Positions 17,589 to 24,525 of a stretch of DNA of 64,000 nt are shown here, piece after piece; positions within the stretch are counted from its first letter, which is position 1, and each line of letters opens with the position of its first letter. This stretch comes from Christensenella sp. UBA1750 (GTDB lineage: Bacteria; Bacillota; Clostridia; Christensenellales; UBA1750): contig DCHO01000044.1 of assembly GCA_002315655.1 (NCBI GenBank), positions 28,925 through 92,924 of the forward strand, read 5' to 3'. The notes beneath the pieces are model-generated. The model had not been told where the DNA came from. It ran no database searches and worked only from the letters and a program-made list of their open reading frames with translations. Position numbers and translations under genes: made by a program.

Positions 17589-18110
17589 ATGAAAAAGTAT
17601 TTGATGATCGGGCAGATCGTAAAACCCCAGGGCGTGCGCGGCGAAGTGAAGGTTGCTCCCGCAACCGACGACCCCGAGCGCTTCTGCGAGCTTCCCCACG
17701 TTTATCTGGATGAAAAGGGCGAAAAGCAGTTGAAGGTTCTCTCCGGCAGAGTCCGCGAAGGCTATGCGTTCCTCACCTTGGAGGGCATTTCCGACCGCGA
17801 TCAGGCCGAAGGGCTGCGCAATGTCTTTCTCTATATCGACCGTGAGAATGCCGTAAAATTGCCTGAGGGCAGATATTACATTTCCGACCTCATCGGCATG
17901 GATGTGAAGGACGAAGCGGGCAACGCCTTGGGCAAGCTTACCGATGTGTTTCAGGCCGGCGGCAACGATGTGTATGAGGTACGCGGGAATCGCGTGTTCC
18001 GCTTCCCGGCGTTGAAGCGTGCCCTTGTGTCTGTCGATGTGGAAAATGCCGTGATGGTGCTTGATGCCTCCGAGCTTTCCCGCATTGCGGTGTATGACGA
18101 TGAAGATTAA
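17589..18110 (+). CDS. rimM: 16S rRNA processing protein RimM
   Basis: RimM binds the 30S head with S19 and is needed for late 16S rRNA maturation. The 173-residue protein has the N-terminal barrel with GQIVKPQGVRGEVKV (about 8-22), matching the family consensus GxIxxxxGxxGExxV. The C-terminal PRC-barrel includes YYISDLIGMDV and VYEVRG. Its end overlaps trmD by 11 bases. Confidence 0.95.
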   Translation: MKKYLMIGQIVKPQGVRGEVKVAPATDDPERFCELPHVYLDEKGEKQLKVLSGRVREGYAFLTLEGISDRDQAEGLRNVFLYIDRENAVKLPEGRYYISDLIGMDVKDEAGNALGKLTDVFQAGGNDVYEVRGNRVFRFPALKRALVSVDVENAVMVLDASELSRIAVYDDED

Positions 18111-18906
18111 GATTCTGACGCTGTTTCCCGATATGTTCCTGCCGGTGCTGGGCGCTTCCATCACAGGCCGCGCCATCGAGCGGGGGATTTTGTCCGTAGA
18201 GCCCATCAACATCCGGGATTACACGAAAAACAAGCACAAGCGCTGCGACGATTATCCCTTCGGCGGCGGCGCGGGGCTGGTGATGACCCCGCAGCCCCTG
18301 TTTGACTGCATCCGCGCTGCAAAGGAAAATTTCCCGGCTAAGGTGCTGTTCATGTCCCCCAAAGGCGCAACGCTGACCCAGGAAAAGGCAAAGGAACTGG
18401 CACAGGAGGAAAACCTCATTTTCCTCTGCGGGCATTATGAGGGCATCGACCAGCGGGTCATTGACACGTTTGTGGATGAGGAAATCTCCATCGGGGATTA
18501 TGTGCTGACCGGCGGCGAGCTGCCCGCCATGGTGGTCATTGACTGCTTATCCCGGCACATTCCGGGGGTGCTGGGCAGTGGGGAATCCGCCGCAGAGGAG
18601 AGCTTTTCCGATGGGCTGCTGGAATATCCGCAGTACACCCGCCCGGCGGAATATGAAGGCTTGCCTGTGCCGGAGGTACTGCTGTCCGGGCACGATGCCA
18701 ACATCCTGAAATGGCGCAGAGAGCAGGCTTTGGATGTGACGCGGGAGCGCCGCCCGGAGCTGCTGCAATCCGCCCCGCTGACGCTTTCCGATAAGGTCTA
18801 CCTGGGTTGGGAAAAAGCCCCGGAAAAGCGCAAACGCCGGAAGAAAAAGCCGGTTTCTGCGGAACCCGGCCAGATACCCGATGAGCTTGCGGAAAAAGAA
18901 CCATAA
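18100..18906 (+). CDS. trmD: tRNA (guanine-N1)-methyltransferase TrmD
   Basis: TrmD methylates G37 of tRNAs that read CNN codons and so prevents frameshifting. It is a SPOUT trefoil-knot enzyme. MKIKILTLFPDMF is the family opening. The AdoMet knot motifs are CGHYEGIDQR and SIGDYVLTGGELPA. LLEYPQYTRP precedes the C-terminal domain. I start it at the ATG at 18100, seven bases after GGTG; an ATG at 18094 is the other option. The 268-residue form has a lysine-rich tail longer than usual. The gene ends just before a type I toxin locus. Confidence 0.94.
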   Translation: MKIKILTLFPDMFLPVLGASITGRAIERGILSVEPINIRDYTKNKHKRCDDYPFGGGAGLVMTPQPLFDCIRAAKENFPAKVLFMSPKGATLTQEKAKELAQEENLIFLCGHYEGIDQRVIDTFVDEEISIGDYVLTGGELPAMVVIDCLSRHIPGVLGSGESAAEESFSDGLLEYPQYTRPAEYEGLPVPEVLLSGHDANILKWRREQALDVTRERRPELLQSAPLTLSDKVYLGWEKAPEKRKRRKKKPVSAEPGQIPDELAEKEP

Positions 18907-18907
18907 T

Positions 18908-18936
18908 TTGACAAAAACCGCCTGATATGCTATTTT
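18908..18936 (+). promoter_or_regulatory. Promoter of the holin-like toxin
   Basis: TTGACA at 18908-18913 and an extended -10 TGCTATTTT (18928-18936) are 17 bases apart. Transcription would start near 18943, giving a leader of about 100 bases before the toxin start. Confidence 0.7.
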
Positions 18937-18985
18937 AGTGATGGTGCTTATGCGCCCGGAAAGGTAGCTATATACGGTAGGCGGC

Positions 18986-19035
18986 TTAGCCCTCTATTCG
19001 GAGGGTGATCTTTTCGCCCTCTGCGAAAGGGGGCG
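18986..19035 (+). promoter_or_regulatory. Structured toxin leader with a sequestered ribosome site
   Basis: Two hairpins are visible. CCCTC (18990-18994) pairs with GAGGG (19001-19005). CGCCCTC (19015-19021) pairs with GGGGGCG (19029-19035), which buries the ribosome site AGGGGG (19028-19033) seven to eight bases before the toxin ATG. TTAGCCCTC at 18986-18994 recurs as a perfect inverted copy, GAGGGCTAA, at 19172-19180. A translation-blocking leader of this sort is typical of type I toxin mRNAs. Confidence 0.6.
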
Positions 19036-19041
19036 TGTGCT

Positions 19042-19128
19042 ATGGTGACTTATGCTGAATTGATTCAATTCGGACTGTTAGTCGTTTCCATTATTGCACT
19101 TGTCTATAAAATGACAAAAAAGAAATAA
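19042..19128 (+). CDS. Putative holin-like type I toxin, 28 residues
   Basis: The peptide reads MVTYAELIQFGLLVV, then SIIALVYK, and ends MTKKK: a single hydrophobic helix with a short acidic N terminus and a lysine tail. That is the plan of small membrane toxins of the TxpA/BsrG/Fst type and of the putative holin-like toxin family of Firmicutes. The membrane is the expected site of action. Several features support it as a real locus: its own extended -10 promoter, the hairpin-blocked ribosome site, and a terminator overlapping the stop codon. An opposed promoter downstream would also make an antisense RNA over its 3' end. Toxicity itself is inference. Confidence 0.75.
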   Translation: MVTYAELIQFGLLVVSIIALVYKMTKKK

Positions 19129-19201
19129 CCGCCCCATACCCAATGCTGCGGTTATTTCTTTAACTACAACTGAGGGCTAACCGTCTATCGGCTGCCTTTC
19201 T
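19113..19201 (-). ncRNA. Candidate antisense antitoxin RNA
   Basis: The promoter at 19208-19235 on the minus strand would start an RNA of about 90 bases near 19201. It runs through the shared hairpin and ends in the T-run opposite 19113-19118, inside the last toxin codons. It overlaps the toxin mRNA 3' end, as RatA does for TxpA. No open frame of note lies in it. The 3' boundary is read from the terminator, and the 5' boundary is estimated. Confidence 0.6.
19119..19161. terminator. Bidirectional terminator shared by toxin and antitoxin
   Basis: AAAGAAATAACCGC (19119-19132) pairs perfectly with GCGGTTATTTCTTT (19148-19161), 14 pairs. On the minus strand the stem is followed by a TTTTTT tract; on the plus strand the Ts lie in the stem end. 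Confidence 0.85.
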
Positions 19202-19207
19202 GTCTAT

Positions 19208-19235
19208 ATTATACCGCAAAAACGGAATTTGTCAA
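19208..19235 (-). promoter_or_regulatory. Promoter of the antitoxin RNA
   Basis: On the minus strand TTGACA (complement at 19230-19235) and TATAAT (complement at 19208-19213) are both perfect and 16 bases apart. It is stronger by consensus than the toxin promoter, as expected for an antitoxin. Confidence 0.78.
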
Positions 19236-19279
19236 CTTTTCAACCAAACAAAACTTAACGAAATTTCCGAAAAAAAGGA

Positions 19280-19308
19280 TTGAATTTGCTGCTTTCGGAT
19301 GGTATAAT
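19280..19308 (+). promoter_or_regulatory. Promoter for rplS
   Basis: TTGAAT (19280-19285) lies 17 bases before TATAAT (19303-19308), with an extended TGG just before the -10. The leader of about 85 bases before rplS could hold the L19 autoregulatory element known in Firmicutes, but I could not confirm its fold. Confidence 0.72.
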
Positions 19309-19399
19309 ACTATCTGTTCGCAATATGGGACGGTCCTCTGCTGTTTCGACCCATGAGGCAAGAGCATGAACGTCTACACAGGGAAGGAGATATTTACCC

Positions 19400-19747
19400 A
19401 TGAACGAAATCATTCGCGCCATCGAAATGGAGCAGCTCCGTACCGACATCCCCAAGTTCGCCATCGGCGACACGGTTCGTGTGCAGGTTAAGGTTGTTGA
19501 AGGCAACCGCAAGCGTCTGCAGGCCTTTGAAGGCACTGTCATCGCCCGTCGTAACGGCTCCTGCCGTGAGACCTTCACCGTCCGCCGCGTTTCTTACGGC
19601 GTCGGCGTCGAGCGCACGTTCCCCATCCACAGCCCCAACGTGGACTCCATCACCGTGATTCGTCGCGGTAAGGTTCGCCGCGCCAAGCTGTACTATCTGC
19701 GTGACCGCGTCGGCAAGGCCGCCAAGGTCAAGGACATCCAGAAGTAA
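19400..19747 (+). CDS. rplS: 50S ribosomal protein L19
   Basis: The 115-residue protein opens [20 protein letters not shown] and contains the L19 signature [13 protein letters not shown], then [27 protein letters not shown] sets the start. It has its own promoter because the toxin locus separates it from trmD; in most Firmicutes it directly follows trmD. Confidence 0.97.
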   Translation: MNEIIRAIEMEQLRTDIPKFAIGDTVRVQVKVVEGNRKRLQAFEGTVIARRNGSCRETFTVRRVSYGVGVERTFPIHSPNVDSITVIRRGKVRRAKLYYLRDRVGKAAKVKDIQK

Positions 19748-19759
19748 TTTCGGGGATAC

Positions 19760-19800
19760 AAAGACCGCATTCCGATGGCTTATCGGAGTGCGGTCTTTTC
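19760..19800 (+). terminator. Intrinsic terminator after rplS
   Basis: AAGACCGCA (19761-19769) pairs with TGCGGTCTT (19789-19797), with an inner TCCGAT/ATCGGA stem. The stem ends in TTTT. Confidence 0.85.
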
Positions 19801-19892
19801 AATTCCATTATCTGACAAGGTGTGAAAATATCTTGAAAACGGCGCATATTCATGATAATATAGAGATAAAATAAGATGCGGAGGCGGGGAAT

Positions 19893-20759
19893 TTGGGCGC
19901 AGTGAGAACAAAAAGGAACACCAAGGATACCGTGTTTTCCAGCCTGTTTGGCAGACCGGAATACCAACTGCAGCTCTATCAGACGCTGCACCCGGAGGAC
20001 ACCGCCGTAGATGTGTCCATGCTCACCGATGTGACCATCCGCAATGTGCTGACGGACAACATCTACAATGATCTGGGCTTCATGGTGCGCAACCGGCTGA
20101 TGATCCTTGTGGAAGCGCAGAGCACATGGTCGGAAAACATCATTATCCGGGCGTTTATGTATCTGGCGCAGAGCTACCATGAGCTGTTCGAGAGCCGGAT
20201 GGAGAGTTTATACACTACAAGAAAGATTGAACTGCCGGAGCCGGAGTTGTATGTGATCTACACGGGCGAACGCAGGGAGAAGCCGGATAGCATCACCCTG
20301 TCAGGCAGCTTCTTCGGCGGGAAAAAGACCGCGTTGGAAGTCACGGTGAAGGTGCTCTACGGAGAGGACAGGCAGAGCATCATCGGGCAGTATATTCGTT
20401 TCAGCAAGGTGTTTGACGAGCAGACCAAGGCTTTCGGTCTGACAGAGGAAGCCATCAGGAGAACGCTTGCCATTTGTAGAGATGAAAACGTATTGTCCGC
20501 GTATCTCAAGGAGCACGAAAAGGAGGCCGTTACCATTATGATGACATTGTTTGACGAGGAATATATACAGAAAGCCTATGGTGCGGAAAAGTTCGCAGAA
20601 GGGGAAGCTAAAGGAGAAGCAAGAGGGGAAGCCAAAGGAGGAAATACACGGGACAGACTTCATGTGCGAAACCTGCGTGCAAAGCATTACTTGGATGAAC
20701 AGATTGCCGATATTCTTGACATGAGCCTTGATGAAGTGAAAGCGATTCCGAAGGATTGA
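19893..20759 (+). CDS. Rpn-family (YhgA-like, PD-(D/E)XK) nuclease/transposase-like protein
   Basis: This 288-residue protein belongs to the PD-(D/E)XK family known as Rpn or PDDEXK-type putative transposases, whose E. coli members promote recombination and act as phage-responsive nucleases. Visible family traits are KDTVFSSLFGRPEY near the start, an early core with NRLMILVEAQSTWSENI (the ExQ-type catalytic strand) and MYLAQSYHE. LYVIYTGER follows, and near the C terminus comes the low-complexity tract EGEAKGEARGEAKG, typical of this family. It starts at TTG 19893 behind GGAGGCGGGG. It is a single gene between rplS and the opposed GH2 gene, with no inverted-repeat ends visible. Confidence 0.82.
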   Translation: MGAVRTKRNTKDTVFSSLFGRPEYQLQLYQTLHPEDTAVDVSMLTDVTIRNVLTDNIYNDLGFMVRNRLMILVEAQSTWSENIIIRAFMYLAQSYHELFESRMESLYTTRKIELPEPELYVIYTGERREKPDSITLSGSFFGGKKTALEVTVKVLYGEDRQSIIGQYIRFSKVFDEQTKAFGLTEEAIRRTLAICRDENVLSAYLKEHEKEAVTIMMTLFDEEYIQKAYGAEKFAEGEAKGEARGEAKGGNTRDRLHVRNLRAKHYLDEQIADILDMSLDEVKAIPKD

Positions 20760-20774
20760 CAATGAATCAAAATT

Positions 20775-20816
20775 GCCCGGCAGAACGCGAAAAAAGTACG
20801 TTCTGCCGGGCTTTTC
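20775..20816. terminator. Terminator between the Rpn gene and the GH2 gene
   Basis: GCCCGGCAGAACG (20775-20787) pairs with CGTTCTGCCGGGC (20799-20811), followed by TTTTCT on the plus strand and AATTTTG on the minus strand. It probably serves both convergent genes. Confidence 0.85.
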
Positions 20817-20827
20817 TATGCGAAGGG

Positions 20828-22489
20828 TCAGATTTCGTGATAGATTTTTTTCACCGTGAGGTAAGCCAGCTTCGGTCTGCGGTAGAGGTCAACGATGCCT
20901 TTGTTGTTCTGGGCTTTGGGGCGGCGCAGGGCGAACTCGTCCGCGACCTTCACATCGGCAAACTGCCACAGGTACGCGCCGGAAAGCCGCGGCATGGCGT
21001 GGATTGCGGTGAGCTGTTCTTCTAAGATTTCCGCCTGTCGTTCCTCGCTCCACTTAGGCTTGGCAAAGGGATCGTGGTAGCCGTAAATGCCGCCCGCGCC
21101 GATCTCGGTGATGAGGATGGGCTTGGTTTTCGCACCGTGCTCCTCCATCCACGCAACGAGCTTTTCCGTGTAGTGCCTGACCGAATCGTCCTCGTACCAG
21201 CGGGGATAGATGTTGTAGGACACCACTTCCACAAGATCCAAGCAGATGTCGGTGAACTTGCGGCAGGAGGCAAAGGAGATGGGGCGGGTGGGGTCAAGGG
21301 CGCGGAGCTGGGCGATCTGCTCGGCGTAGACCGTGCGCCCGTACTCCGTGTCGCTTTCGCACTCATTGAGCAAGCCCCAGATGTAAATGCCGGGGTGGTT
21401 GCAATGCTGGTGCACCATTTCTTCGTTGCATACGCGGCACTGCTCCCGAAAAAGGTCGGTGCGGAACACCTCGGAGGGGAGCTGTCGGGCGTGGTTTTCT
21501 TCCCAAACCAGCAGCCCCAATGCGTCGCAGAGGTCGAGAAAGCGCGGGTCGTTGGGGTAGTGGCAGGTGCGCAATGAGTTTGCACCGGTGTCCAAGATGA
21601 GCTGCAGATCGTCCATCATGGCATCCACCGACAGCGACATTCCGAACTGCCCGTGATCCTCATGGCGGTTGAAGCCCTTGATGCGGACTTCCTTCCCGTT
21701 CAGCAGGATGCGCTCGCCCTCGATTTTCACCGTGCGGAAGCCCACGCGGTCGATCAAATCATCCGTGAACTGTCCGTTTACGGAAAGGGTTGCGGTGAGG
21801 TCATACAGATGTGCGTCCAGCACATCCCATGGAACGACATTCCGAACGGCAAGGTCGAGCTTTATTTCCGCGCTTTCCCCGGCGGAAAGGGCGGGAACGG
21901 CAGCTTTTTCGGTGCCGCCCGCAACGGACAGCAGCACATCCGCGTTTTCAATGGAAGAAAGTGCCCGGAGGAAAACGGAAACATGGGCAAGATACTTTCC
22001 CTTGCCTGTTTCCTCGCAGGAGAAGGCCATGCGGTCAATGTAGGCTTCTTCCACTTTATGAAGCTCTACAGGGCGGTTGATTCCGCCGTAGGTGGTGTAA
22101 TCGTTGGGAACGTGCAGGGCGGATTTCTCAGAAAAGCGGTTGTCGGCCACAACGGTCAGGGTGTGGCTGCCCGCCGTGACATTTTCCGCCAGAACTTGGA
22201 AGGCGGTGAAGGCGTTGTAGTGGTGCCCTAAGAATTGCCCGTCCAGATATACATCCGCCGTGTGGCTCACGCCGCCGAATTTGAGCAGATAGGTGCCGGG
22301 TTCGGCAATTTCGACACTGCGCTTATAGGTGCAGACCCCGCGAAAGGAAGTAAGGTCGGGGATGCGCTCCCAGACGGAGGGAACGAAAACGGGATAGCTT
22401 TTGCCCGAGCCGTTGTCGGGGGTCAGATTCCACAGCCCGTCCAGACTTTTGACGATTCTTACTTTATGTTCATCAAAGATTCTCTGCAT
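20828..22489 (-). CDS. GH2 beta-glucuronidase
   Basis: Beta-glucuronidases release glucuronic acid from host, drug and dietary glucuronides. This 553-residue protein has the GH2 order: a sugar-binding jelly roll, an immunoglobulin-like domain and a TIM barrel. GFNRHEDHGQFG is the barrel signature. The acid/base is the Glu of NECES (about 376) and the nucleophile the Glu of TEIGAGG (about 462). The NxKG motif that grips the glucuronate carboxylate in true beta-glucuronidases is present as NNKG (about 528-531), followed by RRPK, which supports substrate type over beta-galactosidase. No signal peptide, so cytoplasmic. AGGAG seven bases ahead sets the start at 22489; the frame is open to 22567. 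No transporter gene is adjacent. Confidence 0.85.
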   Translation of the reverse strand: MQRIFDEHKVRIVKSLDGLWNLTPDNGSGKSYPVFVPSVWERIPDLTSFRGVCTYKRSVEIAEPGTYLLKFGGVSHTADVYLDGQFLGHHYNAFTAFQVLAENVTAGSHTLTVVADNRFSEKSALHVPNDYTTYGGINRPVELHKVEEAYIDRMAFSCEETGKGKYLAHVSVFLRALSSIENADVLLSVAGGTEKAAVPALSAGESAEIKLDLAVRNVVPWDVLDAHLYDLTATLSVNGQFTDDLIDRVGFRTVKIEGERILLNGKEVRIKGFNRHEDHGQFGMSLSVDAMMDDLQLILDTGANSLRTCHYPNDPRFLDLCDALGLLVWEENHARQLPSEVFRTDLFREQCRVCNEEMVHQHCNHPGIYIWGLLNECESDTEYGRTVYAEQIAQLRALDPTRPISFASCRKFTDICLDLVEVVSYNIYPRWYEDDSVRHYTEKLVAWMEEHGAKTKPILITEIGAGGIYGYHDPFAKPKWSEERQAEILEEQLTAIHAMPRLSGAYLWQFADVKVADEFALRRPKAQNNKGIVDLYRRPKLAYLTVKKIYHEI

Positions 22490-22611
22490 GAGTGCGCTCC
22501 TAAAAAATGAATTTGTTACTGAATAATTCTTCGCAAGGGTCAAAAACCCCTGCAAAGTTGTGAACAATTCGTGTTTTCAGCATTTTCGGGGTGTACGCAA
22601 GCGTCAATCCG

Positions 22612-22620
22612 TGGTATGAT
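22612..22620 (+). promoter_or_regulatory. Extended -10 promoter for rbgA
   Basis: TGGTATGAT (22612-22620) is an extended -10 element; no good -35 is seen. It lies 36 bases ahead of rbgA. Confidence 0.5.
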
Positions 22621-22655
22621 AACATAGATAAAGTCTATGATGGAGGAAAAGTCTT

Positions 22656-23513
22656 TTGAATATACAATGGTACCCCGGGCATATGGCCAAGGCCAAGCGG
22701 ATGCTGCAGGAGAGCGTGCAATTAACCGATGTCATCATTGAGATGGTGGACGCCCGCGCCCCGCTTTCCACCCGAAACCCGGATTTTGATTCCCTCTTTG
22801 CGGGCAAGCCCCGGGTCATCGTGCTGAACAAGGCCGATCTGGCCGACCCTGCCTTAACGAAACAGTGGATTTCCTATTACCGCTCCTTAGGCTGGGATGC
22901 CATCTCCTTTTCCGCCAACGCCGGAAAGGGCGTGAAGGAGGCCGTTTCTTTGGTGGAACGCGCCACCAAGCCCGCCGTGGATAAGATGAAGTCAAAGGGC
23001 GTGCACAAGACCGTCCGTGCCATGATCGTGGGCATCCCCAATGTGGGCAAGTCCACCTTCATCAACCGGCTGCGGGGCGTTACAGTGGCAAAGGCGGGAG
23101 ACAAGCCCGGCGTGACCCGCGGCAAGCAGTGGATCATCGTAAACCCCTATTTGGAATTTTTGGACACCCCCGGAATGCTCTGGCCGAAGATCGAAGACCA
23201 GACCTCGGGTTTATACTTAGCCTTTATCGGCTCGGTGCGGGATGAAGCCATCGGCGCGGAGGCGTTGTCTATGCACCTGCTGGAATACCTCAGGGACAAT
23301 TTCCCTGCCGCCATCGAAACGCGGCTCAAATTCACACCGGAAAAGGAATGCAGCGGCGAGGAATTGCTGAATCTGGCGTGCCGCAAGCGCGGCTGGCTGC
23401 TCTCCGGCGGACGGTTTGACACCGAGCGCGGCGCGGCGTTGGTGCTGGACGAATTCAGATCAGGAAAAATGGGAAAAATCACCTTGCAGCGTCCCCCGCT
23501 GCCGGAGGAATAG
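22656..23513 (+). CDS. rbgA: Ribosome biogenesis GTPase RbgA (YlqF)
   Basis: RbgA is a circularly permuted GTPase needed for a late step of 50S subunit assembly. The 285-residue protein starts with NIQWYPGHMAKAKR, the family opening. The permuted order is visible: G4 LNKADL (about residues 53-58) comes before G1 GIPNVGKST (about 125-133), then DTPGMLWP. It starts at TTG 22656 with GGAGG nine bases ahead. rnhB follows directly, as in Bacillus. Confidence 0.95.
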   Translation: MNIQWYPGHMAKAKRMLQESVQLTDVIIEMVDARAPLSTRNPDFDSLFAGKPRVIVLNKADLADPALTKQWISYYRSLGWDAISFSANAGKGVKEAVSLVERATKPAVDKMKSKGVHKTVRAMIVGIPNVGKSTFINRLRGVTVAKAGDKPGVTRGKQWIIVNPYLEFLDTPGMLWPKIEDQTSGLYLAFIGSVRDEAIGAEALSMHLLEYLRDNFPAAIETRLKFTPEKECSGEELLNLACRKRGWLLSGGRFDTERGAALVLDEFRSGKMGKITLQRPPLPEE

Positions 23514-23515
23514 AC

Positions 23516-24142
23516 ATGGGTAGAGAAACCAAGGAAGAACGCCTTTCCCGCATGACGGAATACGAACGCCCGATATGGGAAAGCGGACACACCGTCGGCG
23601 GCGTGGACGAGGCGGGCAGAGGGCCACTGGCGGGGCCGGTGGTGGCGGCGTGCGTGGTCATGCCGGATCACGACTTTCTGCCGGACATCAACGACAGCAA
23701 GAAGGTCAGCGAGAAAAAGCGCGAGGAATTATATCCGCTTATATTGGAGCGGGCGATTTCCTACGGCGTGGGCATCGCCACGGTGCAGGAGATCGAGGAA
23801 TTGAACATCAAAAACGCCGCACGGCTGGCCATGAAACGCGCCATCGAGCAGGCGAACCCGGAGCGCATTTTCGTGGATGCGGAGCGGAATCTCGATGTGG
23901 AAATGCCGCAGGAGGCCATCATTCACGGCGACGCAGTGAGCTATTCCATCGCGGCGGCCTCCATCATCGCAAAAGTGACCCGTGACCGCATGATGCTGGA
24001 ACTGGATAAGCAGTACCCGCAGTACGGCTTTGCCAAGCACAAGGGTTACGGCACGGCGGAGCACTACGCGGCCTTGCGGGAGTTCGGGGCGACCAAGGAG
24101 CACCGCAAGCTGTTCATCCGCTCGGCCTTTGAGGACAAATAA
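23516..24142 (+). CDS. rnhB: Ribonuclease HII
   Basis: RNase HII removes ribonucleotides from DNA. The 208-residue protein has the catalytic motif GGVDEAGRGPLAGP (Asp-Glu at about 28-29), DSKKVSEKKRE, and SIIAKVTRDRMM with the third acidic residue (Asp). Its C-terminal YGFAKHKGYGTAEHYAAL is typical. It is two bases after rbgA and touches yraN. Confidence 0.96.
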   Translation: MGRETKEERLSRMTEYERPIWESGHTVGGVDEAGRGPLAGPVVAACVVMPDHDFLPDINDSKKVSEKKREELYPLILERAISYGVGIATVQEIEELNIKNAARLAMKRAIEQANPERIFVDAERNLDVEMPQEAIIHGDAVSYSIAAASIIAKVTRDRMMLELDKQYPQYGFAKHKGYGTAEHYAALREFGATKEHRKLFIRSAFEDK

Positions 24143-24511
24143 ATGATCGGAAACAAGAAGGGCAACATCGGCGAGGAGACCGCCGCAAAATACCTGATGA
24201 GCAAGGGCTACACCCATCTGCAATCGAATCTGAAGGTAGGCCATGACGAGATCGACCTGCTGATGCAGGACGGGCGCACTTACGTTTTCGTGGAGGTCAA
24301 ACTGCGGGCGGCAGGAGGCGGCGCGGCGGCGGTGGACAAGCGCAAGCAGGCGCGAATCTCCAAGGCGGCTATTACCTTCCTCTATGAAAACGGCTTGCTT
24401 GAACAGCCCGCACGGTTTGACGTGGTGGAGATCGCCTTCAAGGATGTGGGCATGGACATCACCCATTACGAAAACGCTTTCCCCGTGATCCGGGGCAGGT
24501 TCTTCTTTTGA
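24143..24511 (+). CDS. UPF0102 (YraN-like) putative endonuclease
   Basis: This is a 122-residue protein of the YraN family, which has a restriction-endonuclease-like fold and is often located by rnhB. The core motif GHDEIDLLMQDGRTYVFVEVKLRA (the E-x-D and VEVK parts of a PD-(D/E)XK site) lies at about residues 33-56. No catalytic role is firmly established for the family. Its ATG starts on the last base of the rnhB stop codon, so the genes are coupled. Confidence 0.9.
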   Translation: MIGNKKGNIGEETAAKYLMSKGYTHLQSNLKVGHDEIDLLMQDGRTYVFVEVKLRAAGGGAAAVDKRKQARISKAAITFLYENGLLEQPARFDVVEIAFKDVGMDITHYENAFPVIRGRFFF

Positions 24512-24525
24512 TAAACGGAGAGGTT

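Noticed and set aside
19893..20759. Insertion sequence around the Rpn gene
   Set aside because: No terminal inverted repeats or target duplication could be seen on either side.
22490..22567. N-terminal extension of the GH2 protein to 22567
   Set aside because: The stretch lacks a GH2 match and the AGGAG site lies just before 22489.
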